A DNA stretch of 5,244 nt from a bacterium (lineage in GTDB: Bacteria; RBG-13-66-14). A program made the translations under genes and the position numbers. The stretch lies in the NCBI GenBank assembly GCA_035528375.1, contig DATKYS010000117.1, positions 1 through 5,244 of the forward strand. Reading direction: 5' to 3'. The notes below the pieces were generated by a model. It saw only the letters and a list, made by a program, of their open reading frames with translations. It was not told the DNA's origin and ran no database searches. Shown here piece by piece: positions 1-5,244 of the stretch. The first letter of the stretch is position 1. Every line of letters starts with the position of its first letter.

Positions 1-66
1 TGGGGGGAGGGCCGGGGTGGGGGGTGTTCTCCCCCTCTCCCCGTGGGAGAGGGTCGGGGTGAGGGC
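1..66. repeat. GC-rich bipartite palindromic repeat, copy 1 (left end cut by the window)
   Basis: This is a G/C-homopolymer element in two parts. Part A (1-26) matches 737-761 of copy 2 almost base for base, with one single-base indel and a couple of substitutions. Part B holds a perfect 9-bp inverted repeat, CCCTCTCCC (33-41) and GGGAGAGGG (45-53), with a CGT loop, followed by a CGGGGTGAGGG tail (55-65). The left arm of part A is missing because the window starts inside the element. Read as protein, it gives a peptide containing SPWERVGVRA, which is typical of translated intergenic repeats rather than real protein. It ends about 23 bases before the first gene's start codon. Confidence 0.8.
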
Positions 67-79
67 TTCCTTTGATAAA

Positions 80-85
80 AGGTGG
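80..85 (+). promoter_or_regulatory. Ribosome binding site that sets the start of the CsgG-like gene
   Basis: AGGTGG lies just upstream of the ATG at 89, within an A-rich patch (77-80) that breaks the surrounding G/C-rich sequence. The spacing is short (3 bases after the last G), but it is the only Shine-Dalgarno-like match near any candidate start. Together with the signal peptide that begins exactly at this ATG, it argues against the in-frame ATG at 17, which lies inside the repeat. Confidence 0.55.
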
Positions 86-88
86 ATT

Positions 89-718
89 ATGCGTACACTG
101 GTAATTCTGCTGGCTTTGCTGGCGGTCGCCGGGCTGGCCGAGCAGCCCGCCATCGCCATCGTGGACTTCGAGGCGGTGAACTGCGACGAGGGCATCGCCA
201 AGGCGGTGGGCGAGATCATGCGCACCGAAATCATCGCCACCGGCCGCTTTCGGGTCATCGAGCGGGCGCAACTCGCCAAAATCATAGAGGAGCATTCCTT
301 CCAGTTGTCGGGGATGGTGGACGCGAGCACCATTGCAGAGTTCGGCAAGCTGGTGGGGGCGGACTACGTGGCGGTGGGGAGTGTGAGCCGCCTGGCGGGC
401 ACCTACACCGTGGCGGTGCGCTACATTGACGTGGAGACGGCGGAGGCGGCGCTGGGGCGGACGGAGACGGCCGACGGCGAGGGGATGCTGCCAGACGTGT
501 GCCGCAGGCTGGCCGCGGCGCTTACCGGCCTGCCGTACAGCGGGACCTCGGGCGGCGGCTACACATCGGGCACCTCCGACGCGGGCCGCATCGCCTTTTC
601 CTCCTTGCGCGACGGAAGCTTTGAAATCTCCGTGATGGACGCCGACGGGCGCAACCAGACCAAGTTGACCAGCAACGATAACCACGACTGGTCTCCCGCC
701 TGGTGCCCGGTGGAGTAG
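89..718 (+). CDS. Exported CsgG-like domain protein with a single C-terminal TolB/PD40 blade
   Basis: This is a 209-residue secreted protein. Residues 1-17 form a signal peptide (MRTLVILLALLAVAGLA, probable cleavage before Glu18). Residues about 20-148 match the CsgG/LpoB-like fold seen in envelope proteins: a strand AIAIVDF, then GRFRVIERAQL, then the hallmark LVGADYVAVGSVSR, then VAVRYIDVETAEA. A Ser/Gly/Thr-rich linker follows (151-166). Residues 167-209 match one WD40-like PD40 blade of TolB-type propellers (RIAFSSLRDG, VMDADGRNQTKLT, DWSPAW). The protein stops right after SPAW, where family members usually continue SPDG into further blades, so the propeller looks truncated. A single blade cannot close a propeller. 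There is no lipobox cysteine, so it is probably periplasmic and not a lipoprotein. The start at 89 is preferred because the extension back to 17 only translates the repeat. The link to the metabolic genes downstream is not evident. The exact function is unknown. Confidence 0.8.
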   Translation: MRTLVILLALLAVAGLAEQPAIAIVDFEAVNCDEGIAKAVGEIMRTEIIATGRFRVIERAQLAKIIEEHSFQLSGMVDASTIAEFGKLVGADYVAVGSVSRLAGTYTVAVRYIDVETAEAALGRTETADGEGMLPDVCRRLAAALTGLPYSGTSGGGYTSGTSDAGRIAFSSLRDGSFEISVMDADGRNQTKLTSNDNHDWSPAWCPVE

Positions 719-725
719 GACTTTT

Positions 726-791
726 CCTCCCCCCTCTGGGGGGAGGGCAGGGAGGGGGGTGCCCCCCCTGGGGAGAGGACCGGGGTGAGGG
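726..791. repeat. GC-rich bipartite palindromic repeat, copy 2
   Basis: This copy fills most of the gap between the CsgG-like gene and the adenosyltransferase gene. Part A begins with a perfect 9-bp inverted repeat, CCTCCCCCC (726-734) and GGGGGGAGG (738-746), around a TCT loop, and continues to 761. Part B has lost most of its left arm but keeps GGGAGAGG (771-778) and the CGGGGTGAGGG tail (781-791). The last 21 bases match 45-65 of copy 1 with two mismatches. It has the same orientation as the other copies. The hairpin could act as a weak transcription or mRNA-processing barrier. No T-tract follows it, so it is not a standard intrinsic terminator. Confidence 0.85.
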
Positions 792-807
792 TTGCCCCAA
801 ACCCGCG

Positions 808-1341
808 ATGGCTAAGGACGAGCGCATCGGAACGGTTCAGGTCTACACCGGCGACGGCAAGGGTAAAACCACCGCCGCGCTGGGACAGGCGCTCCGGGCG
901 TGGGGCCACGGGCGCAGAATCCTGGTCATCCAATTCATGAAGGGCCGCATCAACTACGGCGAACTCGAGGCCGCCGAAAGGCTCGACGGCTTCGACATCG
1001 TCCAGGCCGGCCGGGAGACCTTCGTCTCCAAGGAACACCCGGACCCCGAGGACGTGCGTCTGGCCCGCGAGGGCTGGGCGCTGCTCCGGGAGCGGGTGGC
1101 CTCCGGCGCCTACGACATGATCGTCGCCGACGAGCTCAACGTGGCGGTGGATTACGGCCTGGTTGCGCTGGAAGAGGTGCTGGAAATGATGCGTTCCAAA
1201 CCGCCGGAGCTGGAGCTGGTCATCACCGGCCGCTACGCCCGCCCGGAGGTCATCGTCCTCGCCGACCTGGTCTCCGAGGTTTTGGAAATAAAGCACCCCT
1301 ATCAGGCCGGGATGGACGCCCGGGAGGGCGTCGAGTACTGA
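808..1341 (+). CDS. cobO: CobA/CobO/BtuR-type corrinoid adenosyltransferase
   Basis: This 177-residue cytosolic enzyme transfers the 5'-deoxyadenosyl group of ATP to cob(I)alamin or cobinamide, giving adenosylcobalamin. The family's modified P-loop GDGKGKTT is at residues 15-22. The conserved VIQFMKG strand (40-46), the Walker-B-like MIVADELNVAVDYGL (104-118), VITGR (138-142) and the C-terminal HPYQAGMDAREGVEY (163-177) are all present and in order. It is a little shorter than enterobacterial BtuR because it lacks the N-terminal extension. The ATG at 808 is chosen because the protein family begins here and the open frame upstream to 703 only translates the repeat. No good Shine-Dalgarno sits before it: the nearest purine run ends at 791, inside the repeat. 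Its stop overlaps the MeaB start (TGATG), so the two are probably translationally coupled. Its role here is presumably to supply cofactor to the mutase encoded last in the cluster. Confidence 0.93.
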   Translation: MAKDERIGTVQVYTGDGKGKTTAALGQALRAWGHGRRILVIQFMKGRINYGELEAAERLDGFDIVQAGRETFVSKEHPDPEDVRLAREGWALLRERVASGAYDMIVADELNVAVDYGLVALEEVLEMMRSKPPELELVITGRYARPEVIVLADLVSEVLEIKHPYQAGMDAREGVEY

Positions 1342-2321
1342 TGCCGCGAGAGATGGACCTCCAGGAGCTGCTGGAAAGGTTTTCCGCCGGGCAGGACGCG
1401 GCCCTGGCCCGGACCATCTCGGTCATCGAGGACGAGCGCGACGGCTACGAGAGGCTGCTCCACGCGCTGTACCCCCTCTCCCGGTACCGGATGCGTCTGG
1501 GAGTCACCGGCCCCCCCGGCGCCGGCAAGTCAACGCTGGTCGGCCGGCTGGCCGCCAGAATCGCCCGGGGCGGCGAGACGGTGGGCATCATCGCCGTGGA
1601 CCCCACCAGCCCGTTCACCGGCGGCGCCCTCCTGGGGGACCGGATACGCATGGACGACGTCGGCAACATACCCGGCGTCTTCATCCGCTCCATGGGCACC
1701 CGGGGGTCCCTGGGCGGCCTCTCCCGATCCACGCGGGAGGTCGCCATGGCCATGGACGCCTTCGGCAAGGACCGGATAATCATCGAGACGGTGGGGGTGG
1801 GGCAGTCGGAGCTGGACATCGCCGGCGCCGCCGACACCACCGTCGTGGTCCTGGTCCCGGAGTCGGGCGACGGCGTCCAGGCGATGAAGGCGGGGCTCCT
1901 GGAAATCGCCGACGTCATCGTCATCAACAAGGCGGACCGCGAGGGGGCCAAGAGGATTCTCCGTGAAATCTCCGCCATGCTGGAGCTCAAGCCCGCCGGC
2001 GTGGACGACTGGCGCGTGCCCGTGCTGGAGACCGTCGCCCGGGACGACGTCGGCGTGGAGGAGGTCCTGCGCGCCGTGGACGACCACCGGCACCACATGG
2101 AGTCCAGCGGCCTGGCCGAGGAGCGCCGCCGCAACCGCGCCCACGGGGAGCTCCGTGAAATACTCGAACACGAGATACTGGAGCAGGTCCTGGGCTCCGA
2201 CGGGTTCGAAAAAAACCTCGACGACGCCGTCGAGCGCATCATGACCAGCCGCTCCACCCCCTACCACGAGGCGGAGCAGATAATCGCGAGATTGAATGTA
2301 GATCGGCTGAACCTGAACTGA
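1341..2321 (+). CDS. meaB: MeaB/MMAA-family GTPase, chaperone of a B12-dependent acyl-CoA mutase
   Basis: This 326-residue P-loop GTPase belongs to the SIMIBI family related to human MMAA and bacterial MeaB. These proteins gate cofactor loading and protect adenosylcobalamin-dependent mutases from inactivation. The N-terminal helical arm (about 5-50) is followed by Walker A GPPGAGKS (57-64), the family block VDPTSPFTGGALLGDRIRM (86-104), VFIRSMGTRGSLGGLS (113-128), the G3-like IIETVGVGQSE (147-157) and base-specificity motif NKAD (196-199). The C-terminal dimerisation arm contains WRVPVLETVA and the usual charged helices. The length is normal for the family. Older databases call such proteins LAO/AO transport kinase ArgK, which is not supported by context. 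The first ATG at 1341 shares one base with the cobO stop; a second ATG at 1353 is possible. The purine run GGGAGGG at 1322-1328 is a distant ribosome-site candidate. It sits two genes upstream of the mutase it probably serves. Confidence 0.95.
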   Translation: MPREMDLQELLERFSAGQDAALARTISVIEDERDGYERLLHALYPLSRYRMRLGVTGPPGAGKSTLVGRLAARIARGGETVGIIAVDPTSPFTGGALLGDRIRMDDVGNIPGVFIRSMGTRGSLGGLSRSTREVAMAMDAFGKDRIIIETVGVGQSELDIAGAADTTVVVLVPESGDGVQAMKAGLLEIADVIVINKADREGAKRILREISAMLELKPAGVDDWRVPVLETVARDDVGVEEVLRAVDDHRHHMESSGLAEERRRNRAHGELREILEHEILEQVLGSDGFEKNLDDAVERIMTSRSTPYHEAEQIIARLNVDRLNLN

Positions 2322-2334
2322 AAACCCCACCACG

Positions 2335-2341
2335 AAAGGTG
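2335..2341 (+). promoter_or_regulatory. Ribosome binding site of the acyl-CoA dehydrogenase gene
   Basis: AAAGGTG ends five bases before the ATG at 2347 and lies in the 25-base gap after meaB. Gap size and site support the ATG at 2347 as the true start and reading as part of the same transcript. Confidence 0.65.
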
Positions 2342-2346
2342 CGGAA

Positions 2347-3507
2347 ATGCTCTACAACTGGGTTCCGGAGCAGCAGGAGGTACGGGACAGGGTAAAGGCG
2401 TTCTGCGAGGAGCACGTGGTTCCCTTTTCGCAAGCCTGGGACCGCCGGCCCCCAGAGTTCCCCGAGGAGATTTTCCAGAAAATGGCGAAGGAAGGCTTCG
2501 TCGGCTTCCCCAGCTCCAAGGAGTACGGCGGGCGGGGCGAGTCCAAAATCCGCTACGCCACCCTGATCGAGGAGATGAGCAAGTACGACGGCGCCGTTGG
2601 CATCGTGATGGCCGTGGCGGTCCTGGCCTCCTACCCCATCGAGAAGTACGGCACCGAGGAGCAGAAGCGGAAGTACCTTCCACCGATGGCACGGGGCGAG
2701 GTCAAAGGCGCCTTTTCCCTCACCGAGCCCGAGGCCGGCTCCGACGCCGCCAACCAACAGACGCGCGCGGTGGATAAAGGTGATCACTACCTGGTCAACG
2801 GTGAGAAGATCTTCACCCAATCGGGCAACGTGGCGGATGTATTCGTATTGATCTGCCGGATCATGGAGAGCGAAGACCAGCCGCTGGAAAAAGGCAAGGT
2901 CAGTGCTCTGATCTTCGATGATATAAACGATCCTGGTTTCACCGCCGAGATGATCGAGCACAAGATGGGTATCCGGACGGCCACCACCGGTCATCTCTGG
3001 TTCAAGGACGTGAAAATCCCCAAGGAAAACCTGCTGGGCCCGGTGGGCAAGGGCTTCCGCATAGCCTTGAGCACACTGGACTCGGCCCGTATCGGCGTGG
3101 CGGCCCAGGCCTTAGGCATTGCCCAGCGCGCCTTCGATGAATCGGTGGCCTACGCCAAGAAGCGGGTCCAGTTCGGCAAGCCCATCGGCATGTTCCAGGC
3201 GATTCAGTGGATGGTCGCGGACATGGCCACCCGCATAGACGCAGCGCGTCTGTTGACCTACCGCGCCGCTCAGCTTGAGGACCAGGGAGATGTGAGGTAC
3301 TCCCGCGAGGCCGCCATGGCCAAGCTATTCGCCTCGGAGACCGCCACCTTCTGCGCCGACTGCGCCATGCAGATCCACGGAGGATACGGCTACTGTGGCG
3401 AATTCTCCGACATCGAGCACATCTACCGCGACGCCCGCATCACGCGCATCTACGAGGGAACCAGCGAGGTCCAACGTATGGTCATCGGCTTATCATACCT
3501 GCGGTGA
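2347..3507 (+). CDS. Acyl-CoA dehydrogenase, short-chain (butyryl-CoA dehydrogenase-like)
   Basis: This 386-residue FAD flavoprotein is expected to introduce the alpha-beta double bond into a short acyl-CoA and to pass electrons to electron-transfer flavoprotein in the cytosol. Order of domains: N-terminal helical (about 5-117), middle beta (about 118-215) and C-terminal helical (about 225-386). Signatures visible are [14 protein letters not shown] (122-135), RVQFGKPI (273-280), QIHGGYGY (342-349) and [11 protein letters not shown] near the end, whose Glu370 is the catalytic base in the short/medium-chain subfamily. The stretch [16 protein letters not shown] resembles butyryl-CoA dehydrogenases. 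The isovaleryl-type and glutaryl-type arrangements do not fit. An oddity is that the flavin-contacting W-x-T of MCAD reads Phe156-Thr-Gln158. With an isobutyryl-type mutase next to it, butyryl-CoA (or isobutyryl-CoA) is the favoured substrate; this is inference. No ETF genes are in the window. Confidence 0.92.
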   Translation: MLYNWVPEQQEVRDRVKAFCEEHVVPFSQAWDRRPPEFPEEIFQKMAKEGFVGFPSSKEYGGRGESKIRYATLIEEMSKYDGAVGIVMAVAVLASYPIEKYGTEEQKRKYLPPMARGEVKGAFSLTEPEAGSDAANQQTRAVDKGDHYLVNGEKIFTQSGNVADVFVLICRIMESEDQPLEKGKVSALIFDDINDPGFTAEMIEHKMGIRTATTGHLWFKDVKIPKENLLGPVGKGFRIALSTLDSARIGVAAQALGIAQRAFDESVAYAKKRVQFGKPIGMFQAIQWMVADMATRIDAARLLTYRAAQLEDQGDVRYSREAAMAKLFASETATFCADCAMQIHGGYGYCGEFSDIEHIYRDARITRIYEGTSEVQRMVIGLSYLR

Positions 3508-3540
3508 CACGGCGGCGTCCGACAAGCGTTAAAAAAAGTG

Positions 3541-3548
3541 AAGGGGAG
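3541..3548 (+). promoter_or_regulatory. Ribosome binding site that sets the start of the mutase gene
   Basis: AAGGGGAG lies three bases before the ATG at 3552. An alternative GTG at 3504 would overlap the dehydrogenase stop in a GTGA arrangement and add 16 residues, but it has no purine-rich site upstream and the added residues ([15 protein letters not shown]) do not resemble the family N-terminus. The ATG at 3552 is therefore preferred. Confidence 0.6.
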
Positions 3549-3551
3549 TTT

Positions 3552-5216
3552 ATGGGGGTAAAAGAGGAAACCCGCCGCGGGGACGAGACTGCGGAGTGGA
3601 AGGAAAGAATCGCCGGGCAGCCCGAGCGCGACGTCCTCTTCGAGACGGTCAGCGGTCGGCCCATCAAGCCCATGTACACCCCCGACGACCTGGGCGACTT
3701 CGATTACGCCGAGAAGCTGGGCGTCCCCGGGAAGCCGCCCTACACCCGGGGCGTGCAGGACAACATGTACCGGGGGCGGCTCTGGACCATGCGCCAGTTC
3801 TCCGGCTTCGGCTCCGCCGAGGACACCAACGCCCGGTACAAGTATCTCCTCGGGCAGGGGCAGACCGGCCTCTCCGTCGCCTTCGACCTGCCCACCATCA
3901 TGGGCTACGACTCGGACCACACCCGAGCCGAGGGGGAGGTCGGCCGCTGCGGCGTGGCCATCAGCTCCCTGGCCGACATGGAAGTCCTCTTCGACGGCAT
4001 CGCCCTGGACAAGGTCTCGACCTCGATGACCATCAACGCCCCGGCCTCGCTCCTTTTGGCCTACTACATCGTGGTTGGCGAAAAGCAGGGTGTGGACTCC
4101 AAGGTCCTGCGCGGCACCATTCAGAACGACATCCTCAAGGAGTACATCGCCCAGAAGACATGGATCTTCCCGCCCGAGCCGTCCATGCGGCTGATTACCG
4201 ACGTCTTCGCCTTCTGCGCCGACCATGTCCCCAAGTGGAACACCATCTCCATCTCGGGGTATCACATCCGCGAGGCGGGCTCCACGGCGGTGCAGGAGCT
4301 GGCGTTCACCCTGGCTGACGGCTTCGCGTACGTGGAGGCGGGGATAGCGGTCGGTCTGGACGTGGACGTGTTCGCGCCGCGGCTGTCGCTCTTCTTCAAC
4401 GCCCACCTGGACTTCTTCGAGGAGATAGCCAAGTACCGGGCGGCGCGCCGCATCTGGGCCCGACACATGCGCGAGAAGTACCACGCCAAGGACCCCCGCT
4501 CCTGGCTCATGCGCTTCCACACCCAGACCGCCGGGTGCAGCCTCACCGCCCAGCAGCCCGAGAACAACATCGTCCGCACCGCCCTGGAGGCCCTGGCCGG
4601 CGTCCTCGGCGGAACGCAGTCCCTCCACACCAACTCCATGGACGAGACCCTGGCCCTGCCCTCGGAAAAGGCCGTCACCATCGCCCTGCGCACCCAGCAG
4701 ATAATCGCCGAGGAGTCCGGGGTGGCCAACACCATTGACCCCCTGGCCGGGAGCTACTTCGTCGAGGCGCTCACCGACGAGATGGAGCGGGAGACAGAGG
4801 AGTATTTTGCGAAAATCGAGGAGCTGGGCGGCGTGCTCAAGGCCATTGACCTCGGCTTCTTCCAGCAGGAAATCGCCGACGCCGCCTTCGAGTTCCAGCG
4901 CAAAATCGAGAAGAAGCAGCGGACGGTCATCGGGGTCAACAAGCACGTCATCCCCGACGAAGAGATCGCCATAGACATCCTGAAGATAGACCCCGAGGTG
5001 GACCGGATTCAGCGGGAGCGGCTGGGCCGCGTCCGGTCGGAGCGCAACCCTGATGAGGTCGAGAAGGCGCTGGATGGATTACGCCGGGCGGCGCGGGACG
5101 GCTCGAACACCATGCCCCACTTCTTGAATTGCGCGCGGGTCTACGCCACCCTGGGCGAGACCCTGGGCGTGTTGCGTGAGGAGTTCGGCGAGTACAAGGA
5201 GCCGCCGATATTCTAG
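3552..5216 (+). CDS. icmA: B12-dependent acyl-CoA mutase large subunit, isobutyryl-CoA mutase-like
   Basis: This is a 554-residue catalytic large subunit of an adenosylcobalamin-dependent mutase with a TIM-barrel substrate domain. It has a radical carbon-skeleton mechanism and acts in the cytosol. Family motifs are abundant: [11 protein letters not shown] (77-87), [10 protein letters not shown] (106-115), STSMT (156-160), [15 protein letters not shown] (188-202), [11 protein letters not shown] (233-243), FAPRLS (274-279), [15 protein letters not shown] (from 325) and [13 protein letters not shown] (353-365). Counterparts of the Propionibacterium methylmalonyl-CoA mutase residues Arg87, Gln197, His244, Arg283 and Ser285 are kept as Arg81, Gln191, His238, Arg277 and Ser279. 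Tyr89 and Arg207 are replaced by Phe83 and Gln201, the pair of isobutyryl-CoA mutase, so methylmalonyl-CoA is unlikely to be the substrate. The probable reaction is isobutyryl-CoA to n-butyryl-CoA. The C-terminal cobalamin-binding domain (DxHxxG) is absent, as in two-subunit enzymes. The partner small subunit is not in the window. The generic label methylmalonyl-CoA mutase is the likely database name. Confidence 0.9.
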   Translation: MGVKEETRRGDETAEWKERIAGQPERDVLFETVSGRPIKPMYTPDDLGDFDYAEKLGVPGKPPYTRGVQDNMYRGRLWTMRQFSGFGSAEDTNARYKYLLGQGQTGLSVAFDLPTIMGYDSDHTRAEGEVGRCGVAISSLADMEVLFDGIALDKVSTSMTINAPASLLLAYYIVVGEKQGVDSKVLRGTIQNDILKEYIAQKTWIFPPEPSMRLITDVFAFCADHVPKWNTISISGYHIREAGSTAVQELAFTLADGFAYVEAGIAVGLDVDVFAPRLSLFFNAHLDFFEEIAKYRAARRIWARHMREKYHAKDPRSWLMRFHTQTAGCSLTAQQPENNIVRTALEALAGVLGGTQSLHTNSMDETLALPSEKAVTIALRTQQIIAEESGVANTIDPLAGSYFVEALTDEMERETEEYFAKIEELGGVLKAIDLGFFQQEIADAAFEFQRKIEKKQRTVIGVNKHVIPDEEIAIDILKIDPEVDRIQRERLGRVRSERNPDEVEKALDGLRRAARDGSNTMPHFLNCARVYATLGETLGVLREEFGEYKEPPIF

Positions 5217-5218
5217 CC

Positions 5219-5244
5219 CCCTCCCCCCTCTGGGGGGAGGGTAG
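5219..5244. repeat. GC-rich palindromic repeat, copy 3 (cut by the window end), possible hairpin terminator
   Basis: The element begins two bases after the mutase stop codon. A perfect 10-bp inverted repeat, CCCTCCCCCC (5219-5228) and GGGGGGAGGG (5232-5241), surrounds a TCT loop. The 22 bases at 5220-5241 are identical to 726-747 of copy 2, so this is the start of part A; the rest lies outside the window. The stem is strong enough to stop or protect a transcript, but no T-tract is seen in what is visible. Confidence 0.8.

Noticed and set aside
71-80. AT-rich TTTGATAAAA as a -10 promoter element
   Set aside because: It sits only about ten bases before the start codon at 89 with no -35 partner in the G-rich repeat; it more likely belongs to the ribosome-binding region.
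726-746. Standard intrinsic terminator after the CsgG-like gene
   Set aside because: The hairpin is strong but no T-tract follows on either strand, and the same element occurs upstream of the first gene as part of a repeat.
559-1296. Minus-strand open frame of 245 codons opposite the CsgG-like and cobO genes
   Set aside because: It runs antisense across the repeat and two well-supported genes, with low-complexity translation of the repeat in its middle.
900-1340. Upstream in-frame extension of meaB inside cobO
   Set aside because: The extension translates cobO in the wrong frame as an Arg/Gly-rich sequence; MeaB homology starts near 1341.
1341-2321. ArgK-type LAO/AO transport kinase
   Set aside because: This is an old label for the same family; the motifs and the neighbouring mutase and adenosyltransferase fit the MeaB/MMAA role.
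3504-3551. GTG start overlapping the dehydrogenase stop for the mutase gene
   Set aside because: No ribosome site lies ahead of it and the extra residues are unlike the family, whereas the ATG at 3552 has AAGGGGAG just upstream.
3450-4946. Very long minus-strand open frame (498 codons) opposite the mutase gene
   Set aside because: It is the antisense shadow of a strongly conserved coding region with GC-rich codons; its translation has no recognisable motif and the plus-strand protein is certain.
3552-5216. Straight assignment as methylmalonyl-CoA mutase
   Set aside because: The Tyr and Arg that bind the free carboxylate of methylmalonyl-CoA are Phe83 and Gln201 here.

Overview
This is a GC-rich bacterial window (by eye around two thirds G+C), densely packed with five genes, all on the plus strand. 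The first gene encodes an exported CsgG-like protein with a signal peptide, which suggests a Gram-negative-type cell envelope. The sequence does not fix the taxon. A deep-branching or metagenome-derived lineage is only a guess.

Layout. Positions 1-66 hold a G/C-homopolymer-rich palindromic repeat, cut by the window edge. Positions 89-718 encode a short secreted protein with a CsgG-like domain followed by one isolated TolB/PD40-type propeller blade. Positions 726-791 hold a second copy of the repeat. Positions 808-5216 hold four tightly spaced genes: a CobA/CobO-type corrinoid adenosyltransferase (808-1341), a MeaB-family G-protein chaperone (1341-2321, sharing one base with the previous stop codon), an acyl-CoA dehydrogenase (2347-3507), and the large subunit of an adenosylcobalamin-dependent acyl-CoA mutase (3552-5216). 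A third repeat copy starts three bases after the mutase stop and runs off the window. No stretch longer than 300 bases lacks a gene. I see no tRNA, rRNA, CRISPR array, IS element or B12 riboswitch.

How the genes fit together. The four-gene block reads as one B12-dependent carbon-skeleton rearrangement module. CobO makes adenosylcobalamin, MeaB loads or protects the mutase, the mutase isomerises an acyl-CoA, and the dehydrogenase oxidises a short acyl-CoA. The key point is the mutase active site. The two residues that read the methylmalonyl carboxylate in methylmalonyl-CoA mutase (Tyr89 and Arg207 in the Propionibacterium enzyme) are Phe83 and Gln201 here. That is the pair found in isobutyryl-CoA mutase. 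I therefore read the cluster as an isobutyryl-CoA/butyryl-CoA interconversion route feeding a butyryl-CoA-dehydrogenase-like enzyme, not the usual methylmalonyl-CoA/propionate pathway. The mutase has no B12-binding domain, and no small subunit lies in the window, so that subunit must be encoded downstream or elsewhere.

The repeat copies flank the block and the CsgG-like gene in the same orientation and are absent inside the block. They look like intergenic palindromic elements that mark transcription-unit boundaries. Because they are open in several frames, they also create false N-terminal extensions on the genes that follow.
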